DNA of 64,000 nucleotides. Origin: Streptomyces goshikiensis. GTDB taxonomy: Bacteria > Actinomycetota > Actinomycetes > Streptomycetales > Streptomycetaceae. Made by a program: the position numbers and the translations under genes. The stretch covers positions 124,001 through 188,000 of the forward strand of contig NZ_BMVE01000005.1 of the NCBI RefSeq assembly GCF_014650555.1, in the 5' to 3' direction. Shown one piece after another: positions 20,499 through 28,951 of this stretch (position 1 is the stretch's first letter; the number at the start of each line of letters is the position of its first letter). A model generated the notes under the pieces. That model had not been told where the DNA came from and made no database searches. It worked only from the letters and a program-made list of their open reading frames with translations.

Positions 20499-21419
20499 AT
20501 GTACGTCCGACCCGCCGCCGCGGCCGCCGCCGCGTTCCTGGGTTTCACCCTCACCGTGCTGGGCGGGACGGCCTCGTGCGCCGCGTCCGGCCCTGTTCCC
20601 GCCCCCCGCGCCGACCCCCGCCCCGGTCCCGCGGGGTTCTCGAACCCCGTCGTGTACGCCCACCGGGGGGCTTCGGCGTACGCCCCGGAGAACACCCTGG
20701 CGGCGATCGACCTCGCGATGCGGCTCGGTTTCGCCTGGGTCGAGAACGACGTCCAGCGCACCAGGGACGGCGTGCTGGTGGTCGTGCACGACGACACCCT
20801 GGCCCGCACGACCGATGTCGAGCAGCGCTACCCGGACCGGAAGCCCTGGAGGGTCAAGGACTTCACCGCGGCGGAGATCGCCGGGCTGGACGCGGGCAGC
20901 TGGTTCTCCGAGGGCTTCGCGGGCGCCCGCGTCCCGACCCTGCGGCAGTACCTCGCCCGGGTGCAGCGCAACCAGCAGCGACTGCTGCTGGAGATCAAGA
21001 AGCCGGAGCTCTACCCCGGGATCGAGCGGGAGACCCTGAAGGTGCTCGACGAGGCCGGCTGGCTCGACGAGCGCCATGTGTCGGGGCGCCTGGTCGTGCA
21101 GAGCTTCAGCGCCGACTCCGTACGGGCCGTCCACGACCTGCGCCCGGACCTCGTGACCGCCTTCCTCGGCACGCCGGCGGTGGCGGACCTCCCGAAGTAC
21201 GCCCGCTTCACGGACCGGATCAACCCCTGGCACACCACCATCTCGGCGGGCTACGTCGCGGCGGTGCACAACCTGCTCGGCGCCCACGGCAAGGCCATGG
21301 AGGTCGACACCTGGATCGTCGACGACCCGGCGACCGCGCGGAAGGTGCGGGACATGGGCGTGGACGGGATCATCACCAACGCCCCCGACGTCGTGAGGAA
21401 GGCGATCGGCGGGTACTGA
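20499..21419 (+). CDS. Secreted glycerophosphodiester phosphodiesterase
   Basis: A 306-residue GDPD-family enzyme that splits glycerophosphodiesters to glycerol-3-phosphate and an alcohol. It begins MYVRPAAAAAAAFLG with a signal peptide; SCAAS near residue 27 could be a lipobox-like site or a simple cleavage site. Catalytic motifs are complete: HRGAS (55-59), PENT (63-66), VENDVQRTRDG for metal binding and VVVHDDTL. It acts outside the cell, so phosphate or glycerol scavenging is likely. The start is set by GAGGAGAACGCAC before the ATG. Confidence 0.92.
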   Translation: MYVRPAAAAAAAFLGFTLTVLGGTASCAASGPVPAPRADPRPGPAGFSNPVVYAHRGASAYAPENTLAAIDLAMRLGFAWVENDVQRTRDGVLVVVHDDTLARTTDVEQRYPDRKPWRVKDFTAAEIAGLDAGSWFSEGFAGARVPTLRQYLARVQRNQQRLLLEIKKPELYPGIERETLKVLDEAGWLDERHVSGRLVVQSFSADSVRAVHDLRPDLVTAFLGTPAVADLPKYARFTDRINPWHTTISAGYVAAVHNLLGAHGKAMEVDTWIVDDPATARKVRDMGVDGIITNAPDVVRKAIGGY

Positions 21420-21470
21420 CGCCGGGGCGGAGGGGTCGGCGCTGTCGGTGGGGCGCCGTACCGTGGAGGC

Positions 21471-22034
21471 GTGGACAGCACCGAGCGGCCCCGCGGGCCG
21501 CGCCTCGAATGGACCGTGGTCCCCAGCGACATCGGTCACCTGCTCCTGGCCGCGACCCCGGAGGGTCTGGTCCGGGTCGAGTTCCATGCCGCCCCGGACC
21601 GGGTCGACAGGATGATCGGCTCGCTCGTCTCCCGGCTCGGCGCCGACGCCTGGCGGCCGCCGCCGGGCGAGGAAGTGCTGCTGGCCGCGCCCATACGCCA
21701 GCTGACCTCGTACTTCGCCGGTTCGCTGAAGCGCTTCGACCTCCCCCTCGACTGGCGGCTCAGCTCCGGCTTCAACCGCCAGGTGCTGCTGGAGCTGGAC
21801 CGCTCCGTGCCGTACGGCGCCGTCGTCGGGTACGGGGAGCTGGCCGCCCGCGTCGGGCAGCCGGGCGCGGCCCAGGCGGTGGGCAACGCCATGGGGTCGA
21901 ACCCGCTGCCGCTGGTGGTCGCCTGCCACCGGGTCGTCGAGAACGACGGCGGGATCGGGGGCTTCGGCGGCGGGGTCGAGACCAAGAGGCAGTTGCTGGC
22001 GCTGGAGGGCGTCCTTCCGCAACCCCTGTTCTGA
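21471..22034 (+). CDS. ogt: Methylated-DNA-protein cysteine methyltransferase (Ogt/AGT)
   Basis: A 187-residue suicide repair protein that moves alkyl groups from O6-alkylguanine to its own cysteine. The C-terminal domain shows VPYGAVVGYGELAARVGQPGAAQAVGNAMGSNPLPLVV followed in the next positions by ACHRVVEND, with the acceptor Cys near residue 151 and the downstream GGIGGFGGG loop. The usual PCHRV motif has Ala in place of Pro. The GTG start has TACCGT 6 nt upstream. Confidence 0.88.
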   Translation: MDSTERPRGPRLEWTVVPSDIGHLLLAATPEGLVRVEFHAAPDRVDRMIGSLVSRLGADAWRPPPGEEVLLAAPIRQLTSYFAGSLKRFDLPLDWRLSSGFNRQVLLELDRSVPYGAVVGYGELAARVGQPGAAQAVGNAMGSNPLPLVVACHRVVENDGGIGGFGGGVETKRQLLALEGVLPQPLF

Positions 22035-22267
22035 CCTGCGCGTTCCCGCGCGGCGACCGGCCCGGCGGGGCGTTTCGCATCCGCCTCGGTCCGGGGCGGA
22101 TACCCGGTTCCGCCGCGCCGTGCGGGGTGCGACACTGCGCCGGTGAGCACTCCCGCCGCCCCCGGCCCCACCGCGCCCCTAAGCCGCCTCCCGCACCCAC
22201 CCCGGTCCCCCCTCCCGGCCCCGGCTTCGGTCGCGGCCCTGGTCTCGGTCCCGCGAAGGGGATCGGC

Positions 22268-23572
22268 GTGAGCGCCGCGCAGGGCACCGAGCGGACGGTT
22301 GCGCCCGTCGACCTGGCGGCGCTGCCCGCGCTCCAGCGGCGCACCTCCGCCGTGCTGATCGCCAGCCAGATGCTGGGCGGCCTCGGCGTGCCCATCAGCA
22401 TCGCCCTCGCCCCGGTACTCGCGACGCAGGTCAGCGGCACCGAGGCGCTGTCCGGCTTCGCCTCCACCGCCGCCGTGATCGGCACCGCGCTGGTCTCGCT
22501 GCCGCTCGCCGCGCTGATGACCGCGCGGGGGCGCCGGCCCGGCCTCGTCGTGGCCTACGCGATCGGCGCGGCGGGCGCCGCCCTGGTCGTCTTCGCCGCC
22601 TCGGTCAAGAGCTTCCCGCTGCTGATGCTCGGCATGGCGTGCTTCGGAGCCGCCTCCTCCGCCAACCTCCAGGCCCGGTTCGCGGCAGCCGACCTCGCCG
22701 CGCCGGACCGGCGGGCCCGGGCCATCTCGATCGTCGTCTGGGCCTCCACCATCGGCGCCGTGCTCGGCCCGAACCTCTCCGCCCCCGCCAGCCGCAGCTT
22801 CGCCGGCACCTCCATACCCGAGACGGCGGGCCCCTTCGTATGGGCCGGCGCCGTCTTCGTCCTCACCGGCACGCTGATCGCCGTACTCCTGCGGCCGGAC
22901 CCGCTCCTGACGGCCCGCGCGCTGGCCGCGCCCGGGGAACAGACCCGGGCGGGCCGTTCGCTGCGCGCCGGGCTCGCCGCCGTCAAGGCCTCGCCGCGGG
23001 CCCGGCTCGCCCTGGTCACCGTCGCGGTGTCACACACCACCATGGTCTCGATCATGGTGATGACCCCGGTCGACCTCGGTCACCACGGCGCCGGGCTGGA
23101 ACTCGTCGGCCTGGTGATCAGCGGTCACATCGCGGGCATGTTCGCCTTCTCCCCCGTCATGGGGTGGCTCGCGGACCGGCTCGGCCGGCTGTCGGTGATC
23201 GGCCTGGCCGCCGGGCTGCTGTCGGTCGCCGCCCTGCTCGCGGGCACCGCGGGACCGAGCCACGGCCAGAGCGCGCTCGGCCTGTTCCTGCTCGGGCTGG
23301 GCTGGTCCGCGGGGATGGTCTCCGGATCGGCGCTGCTGACCGATTCGGTGCCGCAGCCCGCGCGGGCCGCCGTACAGGGGCTGAGCGACCTCACGATGAA
23401 CACCTCCGCGGGCGTGGGCGGCGCGGCCGCCGGCCTGATCATGTCCCAGGCCGGCTACGGCTGGCTGAACGCCATCGGGGCCGCCCTGCTGCTGCCGATG
23501 GCCGCGCTCGCCCTGTTCACCGCGCGCCGCCACCCCGCGCCCGCGAAGACGGAGGCAGGGGTCAGTAGCTGA
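22268..23572 (+). CDS. MFS transporter, drug-efflux-like
   Basis: A 434-residue membrane protein with about 12 hydrophobic segments. Loops rich in Arg follow TM2 (TARGRRPGLVVAYAIG) and TM8 (ADRLGRLSVIGLAAG), as in two-half MFS carriers. The substrate is unknown. The GTG start has AAGGGG upstream. Its 3' end overlaps the end of the convergent cupin gene by 11 nt. The 233 nt before it hold no gene. Confidence 0.85.
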   Translation: MSAAQGTERTVAPVDLAALPALQRRTSAVLIASQMLGGLGVPISIALAPVLATQVSGTEALSGFASTAAVIGTALVSLPLAALMTARGRRPGLVVAYAIGAAGAALVVFAASVKSFPLLMLGMACFGAASSANLQARFAAADLAAPDRRARAISIVVWASTIGAVLGPNLSAPASRSFAGTSIPETAGPFVWAGAVFVLTGTLIAVLLRPDPLLTARALAAPGEQTRAGRSLRAGLAAVKASPRARLALVTVAVSHTTMVSIMVMTPVDLGHHGAGLELVGLVISGHIAGMFAFSPVMGWLADRLGRLSVIGLAAGLLSVAALLAGTAGPSHGQSALGLFLLGLGWSAGMVSGSALLTDSVPQPARAAVQGLSDLTMNTSAGVGGAAAGLIMSQAGYGWLNAIGAALLLPMAALALFTARRHPAPAKTEAGVSS

Positions 23573-23942
23573 TGTGGTAGGCCTTGCGGAGCGTCTCGTG
23601 CACGGTCCAGGTGGTCTTGTCGCCCTCGCGGAGCACGCAGGCGGAACCGGGTCCGACCTCCAGGGTGCCGCCGCCCTCCACCTCGATGGTGGCGCGCCCG
23701 CTGACCACCACGAACAGCTCGTTGGCCTCGGTGTCGGTGACCACGCCCGGGGTGATCTGCCAGATCCCGCGCACCTGCGAGCCGTCCTCGGCCTCCCAGA
23801 GCACCTTGCCGGTCACCACGGGCGCGCCGGAGACGATCTGCGCGGGGTCGAGTTCCTCGGTCTCCAGCTCCTCGTCCGGGACGTCCGGTACGGACACGGC
23901 GAAGGAGGCGGGGGCGGGGGCGGAGTGATCACTGGTGCTCAT
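23562..23942 (-). CDS. Small cupin-fold protein (EutQ-like/AraC-binding type)
   Basis: A 126-residue single-domain cupin. The conserved part is ITPGVVTDTEANELFVVVSG, then EVGPGSACVLREGDKTTWTVH. The typical two-His-plus-Glu metal motif is incomplete, as in several cupins of the DUF861 group, so the function is open. TAGGCT on the minus strand lies 8 nt before the ATG (23951-23956), suggesting a leaderless message. Confidence 0.82.
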   Translation of the reverse strand: MSTSDHSAPAPASFAVSVPDVPDEELETEELDPAQIVSGAPVVTGKVLWEAEDGSQVRGIWQITPGVVTDTEANELFVVVSGRATIEVEGGGTLEVGPGSACVLREGDKTTWTVHETLRKAYHISY

Positions 23943-24295
23943 GGCGCGCCAGCCTAATCCGGGCGGGCCACGCGGCGCGGTGACCAGAGCGTCCAGCTTC
24001 GGCCCGGCGGACGAGTCATCCTGTCCAGCGTCGCGGCGGACCCGCTCTGCCGGGCGACCCCGCGCCCCCTCTTGCGCGGGCGGGGCCGCCGGGGCACGGC
24101 ACCCGGCGGGTTTCGGCCAGCGCGGTGCGCGGGTCCCCGGCGGTCCGGAGATCCGGGCGGGCGTTGCCGGCGCGGGCCGCGGCGGCGGGGCCGAGGCCGG
24201 TGCCCGTGATCCGGTGCCGGAGCTACTCGGACACGTTGTGACGGGTGAGGCTGGAGTGCGTTTGGGGTCGTGAATTCCGTGCCATGGATGGGGAC
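23943..24295. other. 353-nt space without a gene
   Basis: It holds the cupin -10 box at its left end and, presumably, the psuG promoter near 24230-24290. An open frame across it has atypical composition and no conserved motif. Otherwise it is GC-rich with short imperfect inverted repeats. Confidence 0.5.
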
Positions 24296-25240
24296 ATGCC
24301 ACAGCACACAGCATCCGCGCCCCTGCCCGAAGTCCCCGTCCTCTCCGAAGAGGTACGCGAGGCGCTCGCCCGGAAGCGGCCCGTCGTGGCCCTGGAGTCG
24401 ACGATCATCGCGCACGGCCTGCCGCGTCCGCGCAATCTGGCGGTGGGCATGGAGCTGGAGGCGCTGGTCCGGGCGGAAGGTGCTGTTCCGGCGACGATCG
24501 CGGTCGTGGACGGGGTGGCGTACGCGGGGCTCGGCAAGGAGCAGTTGGAGCGGATCGCGAGCGGTGAGGGCGTGCGCAAGCTCGGCCACCGGGATCTGGC
24601 GCCCGCGCTCGCGACGGGAGCCACCGGGGCGACGACGGTGTCCGCGACGGCGTTCCTCGCCGCGCGGGCGGGGCTGCGGGTGTTCGCGACCGGCGGGCTG
24701 GGCGGCGTACACCGCGAGTACGCGCGGACGCAGGACGAGTCGGCGGATCTGGCGCTGCTGGCGCGGACGCGGATCACGGTGGTGTGCGCGGGGGTGAAGT
24801 CGATCCTGGACGTGCCGGCCACGCTGCAACGGCTGGAGACGCTGGGGGTGGGGGTGCTGGGGTTCGGGACGGAACGTTTCCCCGGGTTCTACCTGGCCAG
24901 TTCCGGTGAGCCGGTGGACTGGACCGTGCACCGCCCGGAGGAGGTGGCGGCGGTGATGGCGGCCCAGGACGCCCTGGGCGGAGCGGAATCGGCGCTCCTG
25001 GTGGCCAATCCCGTCCCGGAGGCGGAGCAGTTGGATCCGCAGCTGCACGACCGGGTGCTCGCCGAGGCCCTCGCCGAGTGCCACGAGCGCGGGATCACGG
25101 GCCAGGCGGTGACCCCGTTCCTGCTGGGCCACCTGGTACGGGCGACCGGCGGGGCCTCGCTGGAGGCCAATCTGGCGGCGGTACGGGGCAACGTGCGGCT
25201 CGGGGCCCGGATCGCGGGGGCCTGGGCGGCCCGGCGGTGA
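24296..25240 (+). CDS. psuG: Pseudouridine-5'-phosphate glycosidase
   Basis: A 314-residue enzyme that splits pseudouridine 5'-phosphate into uracil and ribose 5-phosphate. Family segments are clear: VALESTIIAHGLPRPRNL near the N-terminus, TVSATAFLAARAGLRVFATG, GGVHREYARTQDESADL, VCAGVKSILDVPATLQRLET and FPGFYLASSG. The ATG was chosen because it lies just behind a GGGG stretch and leaves a conserved N-terminus. Its stop overlaps the psuK start (GTGA). Confidence 0.94.
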   Translation: MPQHTASAPLPEVPVLSEEVREALARKRPVVALESTIIAHGLPRPRNLAVGMELEALVRAEGAVPATIAVVDGVAYAGLGKEQLERIASGEGVRKLGHRDLAPALATGATGATTVSATAFLAARAGLRVFATGGLGGVHREYARTQDESADLALLARTRITVVCAGVKSILDVPATLQRLETLGVGVLGFGTERFPGFYLASSGEPVDWTVHRPEEVAAVMAAQDALGGAESALLVANPVPEAEQLDPQLHDRVLAEALAECHERGITGQAVTPFLLGHLVRATGGASLEANLAAVRGNVRLGARIAGAWAARR

Positions 25241-26160
25241 CCGGGCCGGGGGCCGCACCGGCACGCGGGCCGGGGGCGCTGCTGGTCGTCGGGGACGTGG
25301 TGACCGACGTGGTGGCGGTGCATCCGGAGCCGCTGGCCCCGGCCACCGACACGGCGGCCCGGATCCGCACCCTGCCCGGCGGCGCGGGGGCCAACGCGGC
25401 CTGCTGGGCGGCCCGCGCGGGCGCGCCTGAGGTACGTCTCCTCGCGCGGGTGGGCAAGGAATCGGCCCGGTGGCACGAACGGGCGCTGGTGGACGCGGGG
25501 GTGCGGCCGCGGCTGGTGATCGACCCGGCCGAGCCCACGGGGACGGTGGTGGCGCTGGTCGGCAAGGACACGGAGCGGACCTTCCTGACCGACAGCGGCG
25601 CGGCGCTGCGGCTCACCCCGGACGACTGGGCCCCGGCCCTGCTGGACGGGGCGGCCCATCTGCACCTGTCCGGTTACCTGTTCTTCGCCGACAGCAGCCG
25701 GGAGCTGGCCCTGGTGGCGCTGCGGGCGGCGACGGCCCGGGGGGTGCCGGTGAGCGTGGACCCGGCCTCGGCCGGATTCCTGCTCACGCTCGGGCCGCGG
25801 CGGTTCCTCGACTCCGTGGCGGGGGCCCGCGTCCTGCTGCCCAACGAGGACGAGGCCCGGCTGCTGGCCGGGCTGCCCGGGCGGTCCGGAGCCGCCCGGG
25901 CGGCGGTGGAGCTGAGCCGGCGGGTGCCGCTGGTGGTGGTCACCCGGGGCGCGGCCGGGGCCCTGGTGGCCGAGGCGGGGCGGATCGTCGCCGAGGTCGC
26001 CGCGGAGGCGGTGGAGGCGGTGGACTCCACGGGTGCGGGGGACGCGTTCACCGGTGGGTTCCTCGCGGCCCGCCTCGCGGGGGCGGACCCGGCGGAGGCC
26101 GCCCGGGCGGGCTGCCGGACGGCCGCCGTGGCGGTCACCCGGCTGGGCGGGCGACCGTAG
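25237..26160 (+). CDS. psuK: PfkB-family kinase, probable pseudouridine kinase
   Basis: A 307-residue PfkB kinase with substrate motif TLPGGAGANAACWAARAGAP and catalytic motif DSTGAGDAFTGGFLAARLAG. Overlapping psuG by 4 nt makes pseudouridine kinase the most likely role: it phosphorylates pseudouridine so PsuG can release uracil. The specificity is inferred from the neighbour. Confidence 0.88.
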   Translation: MTGPGAAPARGPGALLVVGDVVTDVVAVHPEPLAPATDTAARIRTLPGGAGANAACWAARAGAPEVRLLARVGKESARWHERALVDAGVRPRLVIDPAEPTGTVVALVGKDTERTFLTDSGAALRLTPDDWAPALLDGAAHLHLSGYLFFADSSRELALVALRAATARGVPVSVDPASAGFLLTLGPRRFLDSVAGARVLLPNEDEARLLAGLPGRSGAARAAVELSRRVPLVVVTRGAAGALVAEAGRIVAEVAAEAVEAVDSTGAGDAFTGGFLAARLAGADPAEAARAGCRTAAVAVTRLGGRP

Positions 26161-26201
26161 CGGCCGAGGCCTGCGCGAATGTCCCGGCCGCGGTGCGGGG
26201 T

Positions 26202-26846
26202 TCAGCCGGGCAGGCCCGTCCAGGCCGGGTGGCGGGGGTCGTCCGCCCTGACGAGGACGTCCGCCCGGTCCGCGGGGGCGGTCTCGGTCTCGTAGCGCGC
26301 GAACGCGGGCAGGGTCCACCGGTCGGCGGGCTCGGTGCGGCGGGCCAGCGCGCCCGGGGAGAGCCGGACGTGCACGGCGAGGTCGAAGGGGAACCAGTGG
26401 CCCAGCAACAGCGGGCCGTGCACGATCAGCACGCCGTCCGGCGGGAGTTCGGCGTACGGGCTGCGGGTCGCCCGGTCGGTCACCGGGTCCCACAGGTCGG
26501 GCAGCACCCGCCCGCTGCCGCCGGGGTCGGTCGGGCCGAAGACCTCCCGCCAGAGTGCGGCCGTGTCGTACCAGCCGTCGAGGTACGCGTCCACGTCCTC
26601 GCGGCCGAACTCGAAGCGCAGCGACGCCGGCCGCAGGAAGCCGGCGGCCGGGACCGCCAGCGCCGCGCGGCCGCGTTCGCGGAGCGCGTCCGCGAGGTGC
26701 CCGGCGAGCACGCCGGTGTCGGCGGCGGGCGCGCCGTCGATCCCCACCCGTTGCCGGACGGCCTGTTCGGAGGGGGTGTCGCGGTCGTCGAGGTGACCGG
26801 CGAGCCGCTCGGCCATCCGCTGCCATGTGATCGCTTCCAGCTGCAC
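26202..26846 (-). CDS. Uridine-kinase-like protein with degenerate P-loop
   Basis: A 214-residue protein with the layout of bacterial uridine kinases: RVGIDGAPAADTGVLAGHL at residues 32-50 where a Walker A should be, then FGREDVDAYLDGWYDTAALW and VLIVHGPLLLGHWFPFDLAVHVR. The P-loop lacks the GKS/T residues, so catalysis is doubtful; I recall similar proteins in other Streptomyces. It is convergent with psuGK, which also handles pyrimidine nucleosides, but a functional link is only an inference. Confidence 0.68.
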   Translation of the reverse strand: MQLEAITWQRMAERLAGHLDDRDTPSEQAVRQRVGIDGAPAADTGVLAGHLADALRERGRAALAVPAAGFLRPASLRFEFGREDVDAYLDGWYDTAALWREVFGPTDPGGSGRVLPDLWDPVTDRATRSPYAELPPDGVLIVHGPLLLGHWFPFDLAVHVRLSPGALARRTEPADRWTLPAFARYETETAPADRADVLVRADDPRHPAWTGLPG

Positions 26847-26889
26847 GACCCCATTGTCAGTGCCGCCCCTTAGCTTTTTCCACGAGGGA

Positions 26890-26914
26890 TCACCGGCGCG
26901 ACAGGAGCCGGTGA
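26890..26914. promoter_or_regulatory. Inverted repeat before the WGR gene
   Basis: TCACCGGC (26890-26897) and GCCGGTGA (26907-26914) are perfect 8-bp arms with 9 nt between them, 24 nt before the ATG. They could be an operator or a leader hairpin. Confidence 0.4.
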
Positions 26915-26938
26915 CCCGGCTTTGGGGAGGGGTCTGTC

Positions 26939-28384
26939 ATGGCTCGGGAAACGACGTATCTGGAGCTGTCGCAGGACGGCGGCGGGGCGCACAAGTTCTA
27001 CGAGGTGACCGTGGACGGCACGGCCGTCTCCGTGCGCTACGGCCGCATCGGCGCGGACGGCCAGTTGCAGAACTCCTCCTTCCCCACGGCCGAGAAGGCC
27101 CGCGCCGCCGCCGCGAAGAAGGTCGGCGAGAAGGTCCGCAAGGGGTACGCCCCGGCGGTGCCCGGGCAGCGCGCCGCGCGGGCGGTGACCCGCCGCCAGG
27201 TGACCTCAGCGCCGTCGACGGCGCGTTCGGTGGCCCCGGTGCTCTGGCGGTTCCGTACGGGCTCCTCCGCTTTCGGGATCCATGTCGACGAGGACCGCTG
27301 CTGGGTCGGCAACCAGGCGGGCGATGTCTACACGCTGAGCCACGGCGGCGAGGTGCTGGCCCGCTACTCCCTGCCGGACGGGGTGAAGTGCCTGGTCGCG
27401 GACGATTTCTGGATCTACGCGGGCTGTGATGACGGCACGGTGTACGACCTGTCGTCGAAGGTGCCGTTCGGCGCGTACGACATCGCGGCGGATGTGGACA
27501 TCTACTGGCTCGACATCCACGAGGGCGTGCTGAACGTGTCGGATGCGGCCGGCGGCCTCACGGTCATCGACCACGAGGACGAGTTCCAGTGGTCCCGCAA
27601 GTCCGCGGGCAGCGGCGCCTGGATGGTCCGCGCCGACGAGGGCGCGGTCTACCACGGGCACAGCGCGGGTGTCACGGCCTACGCCTCGGACGGCAGCGGG
27701 GAGCTGTGGCACACGGCGACGGGCGGCTCGGTGCTGTTCGGCTGGCAGGAGGAGCACGCGGTGTACGCGGGCACGGGCCGCAAGGTCGTACAGCGGCTGG
27801 CGAAGGCGACGGGGGCGGTCGAGGCCACGTACGGGTGTGACGCGGCGGTGTACTCGTGCGCGACCTCGCCCGACGGGCGGTACGTCTTCGCCGGCGACTC
27901 GTCGTCCTCGGTGTACTGCTTCGACGCCGACGGGCGGCGGCTGTGGAAGCTGGGCACCGGCGGCGGCTCCGCGCTGTCGATGCAGTACCTGGACGAGCGG
28001 CTGTACCTGGTCACCACGGACGGCTCGCTGGTGTGCGTGGACGCGAGCGAGGCGGCGATCACCGCGGCCCAGCGGGGTTCGGTGCCGGTGGCGGTGGACG
28101 TGAAGTCGGCGGCGGCCCTTCCGGTGTTCACCCCGGCCGCTTCGGCCGCGGCGGTGGCGACGGTGTCGGTGGCGGCGGCTCCGGCGGGCGCCGTGGTCGT
28201 GGAGTGCGTCCAGCAGGGCGGCCGGATGCGCGTCCAGGTCGTGTCCACGGGGTTCGAGCCCTCGTGGAACGTGCAGTTCCCGCGCGGGATACGGGAGGCC
28301 GGGGCCCGGTACGTGGTCGACGGGCTGCACGCGTCCTCGGGCGGCTTCTACCGGGTGCGCGGGGAGATACGCCGGCTGGTGTGA
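26939..28384 (+). CDS. WGR domain plus beta-propeller protein
   Basis: A 481-residue protein. Residues 1-85 are a WGR domain (HKFYEVTVDGTAVSVRYGRI, then FPTAEKARAAAAKKVGEKV), a fold known from PARPs and bacterial regulators for binding nucleic acid or partners. Residues 95-390 form PQQ-like/WD-like propeller blades (for example VYSCATSPDGRYVFAGDSSS, LYLVTTDGSLVCVDAS). An Ala/Val linker leads to a separate C-terminal domain (415-481) that I do not recognise. No signal peptide, so cytoplasmic. GGGGAGGGG supports the ATG. The role is unknown. Confidence 0.8.
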   Translation: MARETTYLELSQDGGGAHKFYEVTVDGTAVSVRYGRIGADGQLQNSSFPTAEKARAAAAKKVGEKVRKGYAPAVPGQRAARAVTRRQVTSAPSTARSVAPVLWRFRTGSSAFGIHVDEDRCWVGNQAGDVYTLSHGGEVLARYSLPDGVKCLVADDFWIYAGCDDGTVYDLSSKVPFGAYDIAADVDIYWLDIHEGVLNVSDAAGGLTVIDHEDEFQWSRKSAGSGAWMVRADEGAVYHGHSAGVTAYASDGSGELWHTATGGSVLFGWQEEHAVYAGTGRKVVQRLAKATGAVEATYGCDAAVYSCATSPDGRYVFAGDSSSSVYCFDADGRRLWKLGTGGGSALSMQYLDERLYLVTTDGSLVCVDASEAAITAAQRGSVPVAVDVKSAAALPVFTPAASAAAVATVSVAAAPAGAVVVECVQQGGRMRVQVVSTGFEPSWNVQFPRGIREAGARYVVDGLHASSGGFYRVRGEIRRLV

Positions 28385-28439
28385 CGCGGCGGTCCGCCGT
28401 TCGCTGGACCGGTCGCGGGACCGGTCGCGGGCGTCCGCT

Positions 28440-28811
28440 TCACAGGGCGGGTCCGGAGCAGGCGCAGGTCGTGGCCCCGGGCGGGCCCTGGGCGGGTATG
28501 GAGAAGGCGGCGCCCTCGGGAAGCTCCTCGCAGGTCACGTACAGGACGACGGGTTCGCTGCCGAGGTTGCGTCCGAGGTGGATGTGCCGGGCGCCCGGGG
28601 GCTCTATGAAGCTGGTCCCCGCCCGGTGCACCTCGACCGATTCGTCGTGCAGGATCCGGGTCAGCGTCCCGGACCTGACCACCGCGATCAGCTGTACCCG
28701 GTGGTAGTGCCAGCCGGTGCAGCCCCCGGGGGCTATGACGATCTCGCGGCCTTCGAGTCCGGCATGGCCCACCGCTCCGGGGCGCCGCGCCGTTGCCTGC
28801 CGTCCACTCAT
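28440..28811 (-). CDS. Cupin-domain protein
   Basis: A 123-residue cupin. The segment GGCTGWHYHRVQLIAVVRSGTL gives two His of the metal site, and GARHIHLGRN gives the second cupin motif, so a metal-binding cupin is likely. The C-terminus has a C-A-C pair (TTCACSG). GAGGGGGAGCAC precedes the ATG; an upstream start would add 34 unconserved residues. Function unknown; it could bind a small molecule or act as a dioxygenase. Confidence 0.82.
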   Translation of the reverse strand: MSGRQATARRPGAVGHAGLEGREIVIAPGGCTGWHYHRVQLIAVVRSGTLTRILHDESVEVHRAGTSFIEPPGARHIHLGRNLGSEPVVLYVTCEELPEGAAFSIPAQGPPGATTCACSGPAL

Positions 28812-28951
28812 GTGCTCCCCCTCCGCGGCCTCCGGCCGCAGTCCCTCGAACACCGTAGGAGGACATCCTCTAATCCAGTGAGGATCGATGAAACCCCAAC
28901 ATCCCACTTTCACAAGGTGATATGGGGGCCGGGAGGCGGTATCACTCCGGC

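Noticed and set aside
23943..24295. 112-residue plus-strand frame from 23935
   Set aside because: Low-complexity Gly/Ala/Arg composition, no ribosome site and no conserved segment.
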